Source: Microbacteriaceae bacterium (GTDB lineage Bacteria; Actinomycetota; Actinomycetes; Actinomycetales; Microbacteriaceae). Taken from it: a stretch of 38,988 nucleotides of DNA. Location: assembly GCA_947378555.1 (NCBI GenBank), contig CANCKM010000009.1:1-38988 (forward strand), read 5' to 3'. The position numbers were made by a program, and so were the translations under genes. Below the pieces are notes generated by a model, which was not told the DNA's origin, ran no database searches, and was given only the letters and a program-made list of their open reading frames with translations. Shown here piece after piece: positions 23,501-32,599 of the stretch (positions are counted from its first letter, which is position 1; every line of letters starts with the position of its first letter).

Positions 23501-25710
23501 ATCACCGTTAACCCAAGCAACGCGACCACGGTCAGCGGCGCGAGGGCAACGAGTTTGAGTTCCGGTGCCAAGAAGCTAAACGGCAGCGCGATAACCAGTG
23601 CCGCCACGACGATGCTGGAAATCAACAAGCCTCGACTCGGTCGGCTGCGGTAAAACCGGCGCGTGGTGCGCAAAACCAGCATCGCAGCGAGTTCTGTCAG
23701 TGTCGACTCAACAAACCAGCCGCTCTGAAATTCGGCCTCGTTGGCGTGAAGCGCAAAGAGCAACAGCCCAAAGGTCAGTAGATCAAAAATCGAACTCACC
23801 AGCCCAAAGCGCACCATGAAACGGGTGATGTCTTTCACGTTCCAGGCCTGCGGGCTCTTCATATCCTCTGGGTCAACTGCGTCACCCGAAATCATAAGTG
23901 CAGGAATATCGCTGATCAGGTTCAACAGCAGAATTTGCAGCGGCAGCAGCGGCAAGAATGGCAAAAAGAGCGAGATGATTGACATCGATACCATGTTGCC
24001 AAAGTTGGCGCTGATGGTGACCCTGATGTACTTGATGGTGTTGGCAAAGGTTCGCCTACCAAGTCGAACGCCCTCGGCAACCACCGAGAGATCCTGATTC
24101 ATGAGCACGATTGCAGCCGCCTGCTTGGCCACATCCACTCCGCTATCCACCGCAATGCCAACATCGGCGGCCTTGATGGCGGCACTGTCGTTGATGCCAT
24201 CTCCAAGCACCCCGACGATTTCACCCTGCGAGCGCAGTTTGAGCACAATCTGCTCTTTTTGAAGCGGGTCCAATTCGGCGAAGACTCGATCAAGCGGCAG
24301 ACCAACCTGTTTGGCGATCTGGTTGGCCACCAACTTGTTATCGCCGGTTAGCAAATAGAACTTGATGCCAAGGTCGAGCAGCTCGGCGATGGCAGCCGCG
24401 GCATCCGGCTTAACCTCATCGCTCAGCACGAGCAAACCCTCAAACGAGAGCTCTGATTCGGCGCTTAGGTCGAGGCGCGCGGCCGCATCCATCGTCTTGG
24501 TTGCAACGGCAATGACCCGAAACCCCTGAGCGCTCAAATCGGCCATTTGCGTGTCGATCTTCTCGCGCTGCAACCCGGTCAACTGGCAAACCTGCAAAAC
24601 CTCGGGCACCGCCCCCTTGGTGATAAGAACTGGTTGCTCGCCTAAATCGCCGGCCCGAACCAACACCGAAAGCCGACGCCGTTCAAAGTCGTAGGGCAAT
24701 TCGGCTAGGGTTTCGTGGGTCGAATCCACGAACTCCAGCTTGAGCGCCTCGATGATTGCCTGATCCATCGGGTTGTTGAAACCCGTTTGGGCAACCGCGT
24801 TCAAATACGCCAGCCGGCGCACCCGGGGGTTTTCGGCACCAACGATATCGAAGGCGTGGCTGAGCTTGACGACCCCCTTGGTGAGGGTTCCGGTCTTGTC
24901 GGAGCAAAGCACCGTGATCGAACCAAAGTCCTCGATGGCATCGAGTCGCTTCACCAGCACCTGTTTGTCGGCCATCCGCCTAGCTCCGGCAGAAAGCGAC
25001 ACCTGCATGATCACGGGCAAAAGTTGCGGGGTCAAGCCAACCGCAAGGGCCGCCGCAAACAGCAGTGAATCAACCAGCGGTCGATGCAACAGCAGGTTGC
25101 CGGCAAACACCAGCGTGACCAACAAGAGCATGGCTCGCACCAGCATGTAGCCGAATCGGTTGGTGCCACGCTCAAAGGCGGTGACCACGTCTTTGCCGGC
25201 AAGGGATTTTTCGAGGGCCCCAAACTTTGTGTCAGACCCGAGAGCGACTACCTTCGCCTTAGCCGATCCGCTAACCACGTGACTGCCAAACCAAAGTTCG
25301 GAATCGGATTCGATGGATATTTCACGGGCAAAGCTCTCACCGGTGAGGGCCGACTCATCGACTTGAAGTGCGTTGGATTCAATAAGTTGCAAGTCCCCCG
25401 GCACCAAATCGCCGGCGTTCAGAACAACCACGTCGCCAAGCACCAGTTCATCGGCCGGCAAACTAACCTCGACCCCGTTGCGTATTACCTCAGATTTGAG
25501 CTGCACTCGTTTGAGAAGGGTTGCCATCACCTTTCCGGCACGGCGTTCTTGAAAGAAACCGAGCAGACCGGTTGGGATTATTACGGCAAGAATCATCACA
25601 CCGTCGAGCAGGTCGCCGGCAACCATCGAAACCACGGTGGCGAGCAGCAGAATCAAAACAATCGGGCTTGAAAACTGTTTGAACAACAGCCTCCAAGTTG
25701 CCTTTTGCAT
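23419..25710 (-). CDS. P-type ATPase, Mg2+-transporting-like (P3B), N-terminally short
   Basis: Cation-pumping ATPase of 763 residues in the cell membrane. The phosphorylation motif is [11 protein letters not shown] (Asp271), the actuator motif TGES (123-126), the hinge [18 protein letters not shown], and M4 has [10 protein letters not shown]. The C-terminal membrane part, [20 protein letters not shown], resembles MgtA/MgtB, so magnesium (or nickel/divalent import) is the best guess. The first membrane segment begins about residue 10, so the roughly 90-residue cytoplasmic N-domain that normally precedes it is absent; an in-frame TGA lies immediately upstream of the longest frame, so no longer N-terminus is possible without a frameshift. 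It follows murB by 10 nt, with GGGGG before the ATG. It may be inserted in the murB-aspC interval. Confidence 0.88.
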   Translation of the reverse strand: MQKATWRLLFKQFSSPIVLILLLATVVSMVAGDLLDGVMILAVIIPTGLLGFFQERRAGKVMATLLKRVQLKSEVIRNGVEVSLPADELVLGDVVVLNAGDLVPGDLQLIESNALQVDESALTGESFAREISIESDSELWFGSHVVSGSAKAKVVALGSDTKFGALEKSLAGKDVVTAFERGTNRFGYMLVRAMLLLVTLVFAGNLLLHRPLVDSLLFAAALAVGLTPQLLPVIMQVSLSAGARRMADKQVLVKRLDAIEDFGSITVLCSDKTGTLTKGVVKLSHAFDIVGAENPRVRRLAYLNAVAQTGFNNPMDQAIIEALKLEFVDSTHETLAELPYDFERRRLSVLVRAGDLGEQPVLITKGAVPEVLQVCQLTGLQREKIDTQMADLSAQGFRVIAVATKTMDAAARLDLSAESELSFEGLLVLSDEVKPDAAAAIAELLDLGIKFYLLTGDNKLVANQIAKQVGLPLDRVFAELDPLQKEQIVLKLRSQGEIVGVLGDGINDSAAIKAADVGIAVDSGVDVAKQAAAIVLMNQDLSVVAEGVRLGRRTFANTIKYIRVTISANFGNMVSMSIISLFLPFLPLLPLQILLLNLISDIPALMISGDAVDPEDMKSPQAWNVKDITRFMVRFGLVSSIFDLLTFGLLLFALHANEAEFQSGWFVESTLTELAAMLVLRTTRRFYRSRPSRGLLISSIVVAALVIALPFSFLAPELKLVALAPLTVVALLGLTVIYIAANELLKRPWRRWIPSSKGASPSA

Positions 25711-25720
25711 TGGCCCCCGC

Positions 25721-26782
25721 CTAAAAACCAATCAGGTTGGGCTCTGGAACCAGGTTGATTCCGAACCGATTCATAACCTGAGCCTGCACCAAACTGGCCA
25801 GTTGCACAACCTCTTGAGCGCTTGCGCCACCGCGATTGGTGATTGCCAGGGCGTGCTTTGAACTTATCGCGGCCTTCGAACCGGCAATCTGAAAACCCTT
25901 GGTGAACCCGGAGTTTTCAATCAACCAGGCGGCACTTAGCTTCACGGTCAACCCGTCATCGGCCTCGGTCTCCCATCGCGGTGCCTCACTAGGCAGGGTT
26001 CGCGCAAAACTGTGGCTGACGATTGGGTTGGTAAAGAAGCTTCCGCAACTCCAGGAATCCTGATCCTGTGGGTCGTAAAGCATGCCCTTGGCTGCTCGCA
26101 GTCGCAGCACAACATCGCGGATCTCGGCCAGCGGAGCCTGCCCCGCCAACTGCAGCCCGAGCGCTTGCGCCACCTGAGTCGATTCGGTTGGTTTACTGAG
26201 CCCACCGTGGTTTTCGAGTTGAAACTCAACCCAGGTAATAACGCCTTGCCGCCCGCGCTTGATTGCGCTGTCACGGTATCCAAAGTCAAGATCTGAATTT
26301 TCTAGGATGTGTAGCTCGCGCGTCTGGTAATCGAGAAACTCAACCCGCACGATGGTCTCGGCCACTTCTTGCCCGTAGGCACCAATGTTTTGCACCGGGG
26401 CCGCACCGACGCTGCCCGGTATGCCACTCATTGCCTCGAGCCCGGCTAGCCCGGCCTCAACGGTCTTGGCAACCAAGCCATCCCAGCTCTCGCCGGCCTG
26501 GACCCTCCATATTTGCTTAGTTGGCCACACTGGCTTTTCTGGGTGATTGTCGCTTTCGATGCCTAGGCTGCGCACCCGAATAACGTGAAGCTCTTCAAGT
26601 TCATCGGCGGCAACGATATTGCTTCCGCCACCGAGCAAAAGCCAGTCTTCGCCGGCCTTCCAAGTCTGCAGGCTCAGTTCGATGAGTTCCTCGCGAGAGT
26701 GCGCCTCATGCATTTCAGCCGGCACTCCCCCAACCCCCATGGTGGTTAGTTCGGCGAGCGCCAACTTGGCTGATTCCGACAT
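25721..26782 (-). CDS. murB: UDP-N-acetylenolpyruvoylglucosamine reductase
   Basis: FAD- and NADPH-dependent reduction of the enolpyruvyl group to give UDP-N-acetylmuramate, second committed step of peptidoglycan synthesis. The 353-residue protein has the FAD loop LLLGGGSNIVAADE, GLEAMSGIPGSVGAAPVQNIGAYGQEV (split as GIPGSVGAAP and NIGAYGQE), FGYRDSAIK, the catalytic serine region SCGSFFTNPIV, HALAITNRGGASAQEV, and the C-terminal catalytic glutamate in PEPNLIGF (Glu347). The layout is that of type I MurB as in E. coli. It lies 3 nt after hadB, and the P-type ATPase starts 10 nt after its stop. hadAB-murB adjacency is typical of Microbacteriaceae and relatives. Identity is secure. Confidence 0.97.
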   Translation of the reverse strand: MSESAKLALAELTTMGVGGVPAEMHEAHSREELIELSLQTWKAGEDWLLLGGGSNIVAADELEELHVIRVRSLGIESDNHPEKPVWPTKQIWRVQAGESWDGLVAKTVEAGLAGLEAMSGIPGSVGAAPVQNIGAYGQEVAETIVRVEFLDYQTRELHILENSDLDFGYRDSAIKRGRQGVITWVEFQLENHGGLSKPTESTQVAQALGLQLAGQAPLAEIRDVVLRLRAAKGMLYDPQDQDSWSCGSFFTNPIVSHSFARTLPSEAPRWETEADDGLTVKLSAAWLIENSGFTKGFQIAGSKAAISSKHALAITNRGGASAQEVVQLASLVQAQVMNRFGINLVPEPNLIGF

Positions 26783-26785
26783 GGT

Positions 26786-27217
26786 TTAGAGGCGCACCCA
26801 AGCCTGGGCTTTGCCCAAAACAGCTGCGTCAGCGAAGGTTGCGGCCAGGTCGACTCGCACCCGATTGTTTTCGGCGTCGATTTGGGCAATCTTGCCGGCG
26901 ACCACCACAACCGATCCGTCACGACCATCGACTAACACCGGCTTTGTGAAACGCACACCGTAATCGACCACTCGACCCGAATCGCCTACCCAATCCACGA
27001 CAAGCTGCACTGCAGCACCCATGGTCAACATTCCATGGGCCAGCACTCCTGGCAAACCAACCGACTGGGCCACGTCATCGCGGTAGTGAATCGGGTTGAA
27101 ATCCCCCGAGGCGCCGGCGTAGCGAACCAGGCTGTCGCGGGTCAGCAGGTATTCGGCCGAGCCAATGCTCTGGCCGATTTCGAGTTCTATGAGTTTTGGA
27201 ACCGAGTGCATGGTCAT
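26786..27217 (-). CDS. hadB: MaoC-like (R)-hydratase, HadB-type
   Basis: Hot-dog-fold (R)-specific enoyl/3-hydroxyacyl hydratase of 143 residues. The hydratase motif with catalytic pair is in YAGASGDFNPIHYRDD (Asp39, His44), and PGVLAHGMLTMGAAV follows in the central helix. In mycobacteria HadB is the catalytic subunit pairing with HadA or HadC and dehydrates long 3-hydroxyacyl-ACPs of FAS II. Here the lineage probably lacks mycolic acids, so the substrate is unknown. The ATG at 27217 overlaps the hadA stop by one base (TGATG), which suggests coupled subunits. A second ATG two codons in is possible. The symbol is by order and motif; I am fairly sure of the family and less of function. Confidence 0.88.
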   Translation of the reverse strand: MTMHSVPKLIELEIGQSIGSAEYLLTRDSLVRYAGASGDFNPIHYRDDVAQSVGLPGVLAHGMLTMGAAVQLVVDWVGDSGRVVDYGVRFTKPVLVDGRDGSVVVVAGKIAQIDAENNRVRVDLAATFADAAVLGKAQAWVRL

Positions 27218-27660
27218 CAGGCATCGCCTCTAACTACGAGTGTGGATATTGCGGTGCAAACCAGTTCGTCTTTGGAATCGCTGATTTCGGTGGTGAAGGT
27301 CACCATGGAATGTGCACCGAGCGATTTGACGCTGGTCACCTCGAGCACTCCGTGCAGTTCATCGCCGGCCACGATTGGGCGGCTCTGGATAAATCTTTGG
27401 TCGCCGTGCACGACGCGACTGAAGTCAATGTCGGCCTCTGGGTCGCTCAGTGGGGCGCTGAGGCCCTTCTCTTGAATGAGCACCGCGAAGGTCGGGGGCG
27501 CTACCAAATCGGCATAGCCGGCCGTCTGCGCCGCAAAGACATCGAGGTTCACGGGATTGGTTGATTGCACCGCTCTTGCAAACTCGCGAATTTTTTCTCG
27601 ACCAACTAGGTACGGGGTCGTTGCCGGATACTTCTTACCCTGAATGTTTGGATTCACCAC
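27217..27660 (-). CDS. hadA: MaoC N-terminal-like dehydratase, HadA-type
   Basis: 147-residue hot-dog protein of the FAS1_DH_region/MaoC_dehydrat_N type, the partner of HadB. Family segments are GKKYPATTPYLVGREKIREF (about 8-27), VAPPTFAVLIQEKG and LHGVLEVTSVKSLGAHSMV; the catalytic Asp/His pair found in HadB is not present, as expected for the structural subunit. The start is a GTG (27660), with another GTG next to it at 27657; no ribosome site is upstream, and a TATAGG element lies so close (27667-27662) that the transcript may be leaderless. It heads the hadA-hadB-murB-ATPase run and is divergent from the secreted peptidase. Gene symbol is by analogy with the mycobacterial locus. Confidence 0.86.
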   Translation of the reverse strand: MVNPNIQGKKYPATTPYLVGREKIREFARAVQSTNPVNLDVFAAQTAGYADLVAPPTFAVLIQEKGLSAPLSDPEADIDFSRVVHGDQRFIQSRPIVAGDELHGVLEVTSVKSLGAHSMVTFTTEISDSKDELVCTAISTLVVRGDA

Positions 27661-27762
27661 CCCTATAGTTTGGCTGATTTCTCAACAGTTTGCAGGCGAA
27701 TCCCAAAAACCTAGCCGCCCGAAACCTAGTTTCAGTAGTTGAAAGCGAGGTTCACCTTCCCT

Positions 27763-29007
27763 ATGAAAAAAACTCTCTCGGCATCATTGCTGACCGTGGC
27801 GCTGCTAAGCGCCTGCTTCACCCTGGCCGCCAGTTCGCAGGCCAGCGCCAAGGTGGCATCGCCCACCAGTCAATCCAAGTTAGCCAAGGGCGATCGTGCC
27901 GTTTGCGGCCCGGCCACGGCTAAACGAGTCACTTGTTTGGCAATTCGTCACGCGGCTACCAGACCAACAAGCGGTTTGGTTCGGCCCCTGGTTGGCGTCT
28001 CCTACGGGGCCAACCAATTGCGCAAGGCCTACTCGATTCGCGCTCTCGGCAACCGCAATCGGGTGATCGCAATCATCGACGCATATCACAGCGGCACCGC
28101 GTTCGACGATTTGACCATGTATCGCGAAATGTTCAATCTGGGGCCGATGGATAACTGCGGGCAGCCAAACACTCGGCCCACCGCAATCCCCGCGGGCAAA
28201 AACCCTTGTTTCTTTCAGCTCACGCAGAGCGGTCAGGTGGCCTCTGCCTCAACCACCGAGGCCGCCGGTTGGGCTCAAGAAACCGCTCTCGACATTGAAA
28301 TGGCAGCGGCCTTCTGCCCAAAGTGCAGCATTTTGCTGGTAGAGGCCAAGATTGCCAGCTTCAAGAGCCTAGAGGCTGCGGTGGCAACTGCCAGCAGGTT
28401 CAAGGGCGTCAAGGCGATTAGCAATAGCTATGGTGGCAGCGATGCCAACGAGGCGGATTACCCGGCTTACGCGGCGGCTAGCGAGCAAGGTATTGCCGTC
28501 ACCGCATCGAGTGGAGACAGCGGCTACGGGGTTTCTTCACCGGCCTCGTTTTCGAGTGTTGTCGCCGTCGGCGGCACCTCGCTGTTCCTGGATGCTCGCG
28601 GTTCGTATGCCCGCGAATCGGCTTGGGCTAGCGGCGGCAGCGGCTGTTCAACCCTGAACCCGGCGGCTTCGTGGCAAGACAGTGCGCTCACCGACTGCCT
28701 AGGAAAGTCGGCAGCCGATGTAGCAGCAGTGGCCGACCCGGCAACCGGGGTCACGGTTGCTTACGACTCCAACTGGATGGTTTTTGGTGGCACCAGCGTC
28801 TCGTCGCCAATCATTGCAGCCCTTTACGCACTGAAGGCCGATTTCGGGGCTTCGGCTGGGGAGTTCACCGCCTCGCAGGCCGATCAGTTGCACGATGTTT
28901 CGACCGGATCGAACGGCAGCTGCCAAAGAAAGCTCTGGTGCACCGCGGGGCCTGGTTGGGATGGCCCCACCGGGTTCGGGTCACCAAACGGAACCGGTGC
29001 CTTTTAG
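27763..29007 (+). CDS. secreted S53 (sedolisin-like) serine-carboxyl peptidase
   Basis: Predicted secreted peptidase of 414 residues. A signal peptide MKKTLSASLLTVALLSAC.. ends about SQASA (29). The catalytic residues are visible: Glu173 and Asp177 in AQETALDIEMAAAFC, Asp252 of the oxyanion site in SSGDSGYG, and Ser345 in FGGTSVSSPI. The fold core begins at GVSYGANQLRKAYSI (about 78), so the large propeptide of kumamolisin-type enzymes is missing, as in a known short actinobacterial branch. Several cysteines (CPKC, SGC, DC, SC, WC) suggest disulfides. I start at the ATG at 27763; the upstream TTG at 27739 would put charged residues before the signal. GAGG lies about 13 nt upstream. It is alone and ends before a strong terminator. 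Substrate unknown. Confidence 0.9.
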   Translation: MKKTLSASLLTVALLSACFTLAASSQASAKVASPTSQSKLAKGDRAVCGPATAKRVTCLAIRHAATRPTSGLVRPLVGVSYGANQLRKAYSIRALGNRNRVIAIIDAYHSGTAFDDLTMYREMFNLGPMDNCGQPNTRPTAIPAGKNPCFFQLTQSGQVASASTTEAAGWAQETALDIEMAAAFCPKCSILLVEAKIASFKSLEAAVATASRFKGVKAISNSYGGSDANEADYPAYAAASEQGIAVTASSGDSGYGVSSPASFSSVVAVGGTSLFLDARGSYARESAWASGGSGCSTLNPAASWQDSALTDCLGKSAADVAAVADPATGVTVAYDSNWMVFGGTSVSSPIIAALYALKADFGASAGEFTASQADQLHDVSTGSNGSCQRKLWCTAGPGWDGPTGFGSPNGTGAF

Positions 29008-29038
29008 AAATTTGGAGGTCGCAGCTAAGTAGCTAGTT

Positions 29039-29078
29039 AAAAAGCGAAGGCCCAGAAAAATCTGGGCCTTCGCTTTTT
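29039..29078. terminator. strong bidirectional intrinsic terminator
   Basis: A perfect 18-bp stem: arms 29039-29056 and 29061-29078 with AAAA loop; the core is GCGAAGGCCCAGA / TCTGGGCCTTCGC with A and T runs at the ends. On plus it ends the S53 peptidase transcript (CTTTTTGTTTC); on minus it should end the transcript of the downstream tRNA pair. Confidence 0.95.
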
Positions 29079-29101
29079 GTTTCTAAACTTTGATTCTCGA
29101 G

Positions 29102-29175
29102 TAGCGGGAGCGGGACTCGAACCCGCGACACCACGATTATGAGCCGTGTGCTCTAACCACCTGAGCTACCCCGCC
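29102..29175 (-). tRNA. tRNA-Met(CAU), probably elongator
   Basis: A 74-nt cloverleaf with acceptor GGCGGGG / TCCCGCT (two G-U pairs), discriminator A, D-arm GCTC..GAGC, anticodon stem ACGGC-type with loop CTCATAA, and T-arm GCGGG TTCGAGT CCCGC. The anticodon CAU and paired first base exclude the initiator, which has a 1-72 mismatch. A lysidine-modified tRNA-Ile(CAU) is the alternative and cannot be fully excluded by eye. Confidence 0.9.
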
Positions 29176-29236
29176 GCGTTCAACTTAATCCTAAGATTCA
29201 GCATTGTGGTTGACCGATGTGGTTTTGGTCTACCAG

Positions 29237-29308
<72 letters not shown>

Positions 29309-29356
29309 GTTAAACCAATCTGACCCAAAGGTCAAAAAGGCAACTTCATGACTTTA

Positions 29357-31222
29357 TCAGATAATCTTTGCTGCGGGCAAACTCCAGACCGTGAGAGTCA
29401 TTTTTGGGCTCGTTAGCAACATTTTGTGTCGCTTTGTTACCAATTTTCCCTCGCCGTACAGCAGTTTGGCCTGATCCGCGCCCGACACAGCGTCGAGTGG
29501 CAGTTCGATGTTTCCGGCATTTCCTCTGGTGGCTAAAACCAAAAGGGTTTCCTTCTTGGTTTCGCGCACAAAAGCGACGGCCTCGGCACCCGCGTAAATG
29601 AACCTCATCGCTCCGTCTACCAACGAAGGTTGATCTTTGCGCAACTTAGCAAGAGTCGCATAAGTTTCAATCATCTGCGGGTCACTTGGTCGTTCGTTAT
29701 TCCAAGGAATTGGAGTTCTCGAGTTTTCGCCATTCCAACCGTCAAGCCCAAACTCGTCTCCGGCCCAAATTACCGGAATACCCGGGAAAGTGAACTGCAT
29801 ACCGGCGGCTACCTTCTGGGCACCCTCCATCGTGAAGGTTTTGAAACGTGGGATGTCGTGGGTGTCTAGCGGGTTCATGTTGTGCTGGCGAACGTGCCAA
29901 GGGAAGGCGGCGATGAATTGACGGTAGCTTTCAAAGAAGCCAACCCCATCGTGCTGCAGGCGACCATCCGGAGCCATGAAGCCCGGAACATCTGTGGTTT
30001 TGCTGTCGTGGAACCAACGCCACAGCGGCTTGGTGAAGTTGCTGTAGGTCATTGCGCCCTGCCAGCCGTCACCCTGCACTTCGTAGGCGGCGTCACCGGT
30101 GTATTCGCCAAGCATGATGGTGTCTGGGTTGACCTCGACCATGGTCTTGCGAATCACCTGGGCCACTTCCAAATACATGTCCTCGTCACGGATGCGACCG
30201 GTCATGTTGGCCACATCAATACGCCAACCGTCGAAGTTATAGGGGGCCTTCAGCCACTTGGCGACGACGGACTTTTTGCCTTCGATGAAGCGCTTGCGCA
30301 GCTCGGCCGACTTCCAATTGAACTTAGGAAGGCTTGGAACGCCAAACCACGCGTCATACTTCGTGTTCTTTTCACTGAAGTAGTAGAAATCACTCTCGAC
30401 TGCGGCTGGATTCTTAAAGGCGGAGGTAAACCATTCGTGGTGATTACCCGAGTGGTTTGAGGTTAGGTCACCAATTACCTTGAAGCCACGCTTGTGCGCC
30501 GCCTCAACCAAGGCTGCCAGGGCGCGGTTTCCTCCGAGCAGCGGATCTACTTCGCTGAATGAGCTGGCGTCGTAGCGGTGATTCGACCGACCCGGAAAAA
30601 TCGGGGTCAGGTAAACCATGGTTACCCCTAGGTTCTTGAGGTGATCAAGATGTTCGATCACGCCCCACAGGTCACCCCCGAAGAACTGCTCCGACGTGCC
30701 CGGCCCAGAACCGATTACCGCGTCTTTCCATTCGGCAGCAATGGCCCAATCCGGGGTCTTGTGCTTATCGGCATTCACCGATCTTGCGAAACGGTCCGGA
30801 AAAATCTGGTACATGATCGTCGACGAACTCCACTTGGGCGCCGAAGAGTAGGTGTTTATTCTGAAGTCGTTGATGTCTGGCGGAATCAATTCAAAAAGAC
30901 CAAGGGTGTTCAACCAAAAGACGTCACCATTTTTCAGGGTGATGCGAAAGCGATAGTTCATCCGCGGGTTGTGCATTACGACCGTGGCTTCGTACCAGGT
31001 CCAGCCGTCACCGGTTCCAACGACTTTCGCCGGTGGGGTCGGGAAGGCCTCGCCGCTTTCGCTAAACCGAACCACTACCGATTCGACCTCGCCAATGGCC
31101 GCATGCACTCGCACGCGGATTTTTACCTTGTCAAGCAGCTTCGGCTTCTGATTGGCTACGTAAATAGCCGATCCATCGTGATGCGGTTGAAGGCTGAGTG
31201 GCAGAGCTGAATCGCCCGCCAT
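29357..31222 (-). CDS. GH13 alpha-glycosidase, cyclomaltodextrinase / MalZ-like
   Basis: Glycoside hydrolase family 13, 621 residues, no signal peptide, so cytoplasmic. An N-terminal beta domain (about 1-125, with VSWLNT-type WLNTLGLFELIPPD) resembles the CBM34-like domain of neopullulanase and MalZ. The catalytic barrel starts about 137 (MYQIFPDRFAR), with GGDLWGVIEHLDHLKNLGV, VIGDLTSNHSG, the nucleophile Asp336 in FDGWRIDVANMTG, the acid Glu373 in LGEYTGD, and the transition-state Asp456 in LDTHDIPR. It is best placed in the GH13_20/21 group, which splits cyclodextrins and maltodextrins to maltose and glucose. The ATG at 31222 overlaps the malG stop by one base. It probably processes maltodextrins imported by MalEFG. 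Subfamily is inferred. Confidence 0.92.
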   Translation of the reverse strand: MAGDSALPLSLQPHHDGSAIYVANQKPKLLDKVKIRVRVHAAIGEVESVVVRFSESGEAFPTPPAKVVGTGDGWTWYEATVVMHNPRMNYRFRITLKNGDVFWLNTLGLFELIPPDINDFRINTYSSAPKWSSSTIMYQIFPDRFARSVNADKHKTPDWAIAAEWKDAVIGSGPGTSEQFFGGDLWGVIEHLDHLKNLGVTMVYLTPIFPGRSNHRYDASSFSEVDPLLGGNRALAALVEAAHKRGFKVIGDLTSNHSGNHHEWFTSAFKNPAAVESDFYYFSEKNTKYDAWFGVPSLPKFNWKSAELRKRFIEGKKSVVAKWLKAPYNFDGWRIDVANMTGRIRDEDMYLEVAQVIRKTMVEVNPDTIMLGEYTGDAAYEVQGDGWQGAMTYSNFTKPLWRWFHDSKTTDVPGFMAPDGRLQHDGVGFFESYRQFIAAFPWHVRQHNMNPLDTHDIPRFKTFTMEGAQKVAAGMQFTFPGIPVIWAGDEFGLDGWNGENSRTPIPWNNERPSDPQMIETYATLAKLRKDQPSLVDGAMRFIYAGAEAVAFVRETKKETLLVLATRGNAGNIELPLDAVSGADQAKLLYGEGKLVTKRHKMLLTSPKMTLTVWSLPAAKII

Positions 31223-32598
31223 TAGCCCTTCACCGCGCCGCCGGTGAGGCCAGAAACGATGTAGCGCTGTAGCGACATGAACAAGACAACGATTGGAGTT
31301 GCCGAAATCACAGCGCCGGCACAGAACATGGCCCAGTTCTTGCTGTATGGCTGATCGATGAACAGACCAAGCCCCACGGCAAGAGTGTATTGATCAGGCT
31401 TATTCAAGACGATGGAAGCCAAAATGAAGTCGCTTGAGGTTCCAATGAACGACAGCAGAGCCATGACGGCGAGGATCGGGGCCACGAGTCTCAAAATGAT
31501 TCGGAAATAGATTTGCGTGTGGGTAGCTCCATCAATCTTGGCAGCCTCATCTAGTTCGGTTGGCACGGTGTTGAAGAATCCGTACATCAAATAGGTTCCG
31601 CCACCGAGGGAACCACCTAGGTAAACCAGAATTAGGCCCCAGGGGGTGTTCAGACCGAGCGCCGGAACATACTTGGTGAACTCGCTCAAAATACTGTAGA
31701 TGGCTACCAAACCCAGAATCGACGGGAACATCTGCAGCAGAAGCAGGCTGAGAAGCCCGGAACGACGGCCGCGGAATCGCATGCGTGAGAAGGAATAGGC
31801 AGCTAGCGCTGACAGGAATACGCTGCCGATAGCGGTGATCGACGCGATGGTCACGGTGTTGACAATCCATTTGACGAACGGTCGGTCCGGGTTGTCATCG
31901 GTAAACAAGGCTATATAGTTGCCCAGGTTGAACTGCGTGAAGAGCACACCGCTATCGATTCCTCCACCATCGCTCAGCGACACCGAGAGGATGTAAAGAA
32001 TTGGGAAGAGCGAGTAAATGCAAACCAAAATTCCAACTAGGTGGCGCCATCCCTGGCTCTTGAGCCAAGCGAAATAACTCATTGGGCGCTCGAGCGGGGC
32101 GGTTGCGTACTTGTTGCCCTGCTCGGCGGTTCTGGTTGGCAAAACGAGTGCGACCACAAAGAGCAAGAACGCAAGAACTCCAATACCGATTAGCACAAAC
32201 ACTGGCACAACCAGGTTTGCCGGGACGCCAGCACTGTTTGCGCCCTTTATAGTTCTGCTGGCGGCCGCCAGCATGGCAAGAACGGCTGCAAACGACAGGA
32301 CTGGGGCTAACAGCACCCAAATCCAACGTGACGAGAATCCCGCGTCACGCAAACGACGAGCGGCAGCAGCCACCAGTGGCAGCACGGTCATGACGAAGGT
32401 GCCCAGTTGCACCAGCGCCACGGTGACAACCGAGATCGTCGAAGAACCAAACAGTGAACCCATGGCTACGGCGAAAAAGAAGGCACCTAGATTGGCGGCC
32501 AATGCGATCACAGCGAAGCTCCAGAATTCGCCAATTGAGGCGGTTCCAGCGAAGGTGAAGTTGCGATAGGTGGTTTTGATTGTGGTTTTCATTGACAT
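31222..32598 (-). CDS. malG: maltodextrin ABC permease MalG with N-terminal DUF805-like domain
   Basis: Permease subunit of a CUT1 importer, unusually long at 458 residues (MalG is normally near 280). Residues 1 to about 168 resemble DUF805: YRNFTFAGTASIGEFWSF, the basic turn AAARRLRDAGFSSRWIW between two hydrophobic segments, and EQGNKYATAP at the end, matching the RRLHD and N-YG marks of that family. About 180 on is a normal MalG: GWRHLVGILVCIYSLFPILY, six membrane segments and the coupling loop PTELDEAAKIDGATHTQIYF. About ten membrane segments in total. I start at the ATG at 32598, ahead of which is GAGGAAG; the ATG at 32592 also fits. It overlaps the following GH13 gene by one base and lies 1 nt after malF, so the operon is tight. 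No frameshift is seen at the join. Confidence 0.9.
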   Translation of the reverse strand: MSMKTTIKTTYRNFTFAGTASIGEFWSFAVIALAANLGAFFFAVAMGSLFGSSTISVVTVALVQLGTFVMTVLPLVAAAARRLRDAGFSSRWIWVLLAPVLSFAAVLAMLAAASRTIKGANSAGVPANLVVPVFVLIGIGVLAFLLFVVALVLPTRTAEQGNKYATAPLERPMSYFAWLKSQGWRHLVGILVCIYSLFPILYILSVSLSDGGGIDSGVLFTQFNLGNYIALFTDDNPDRPFVKWIVNTVTIASITAIGSVFLSALAAYSFSRMRFRGRRSGLLSLLLLQMFPSILGLVAIYSILSEFTKYVPALGLNTPWGLILVYLGGSLGGGTYLMYGFFNTVPTELDEAAKIDGATHTQIYFRIILRLVAPILAVMALLSFIGTSSDFILASIVLNKPDQYTLAVGLGLFIDQPYSKNWAMFCAGAVISATPIVVLFMSLQRYIVSGLTGGAVKG

Positions 32599-32599
32599 T

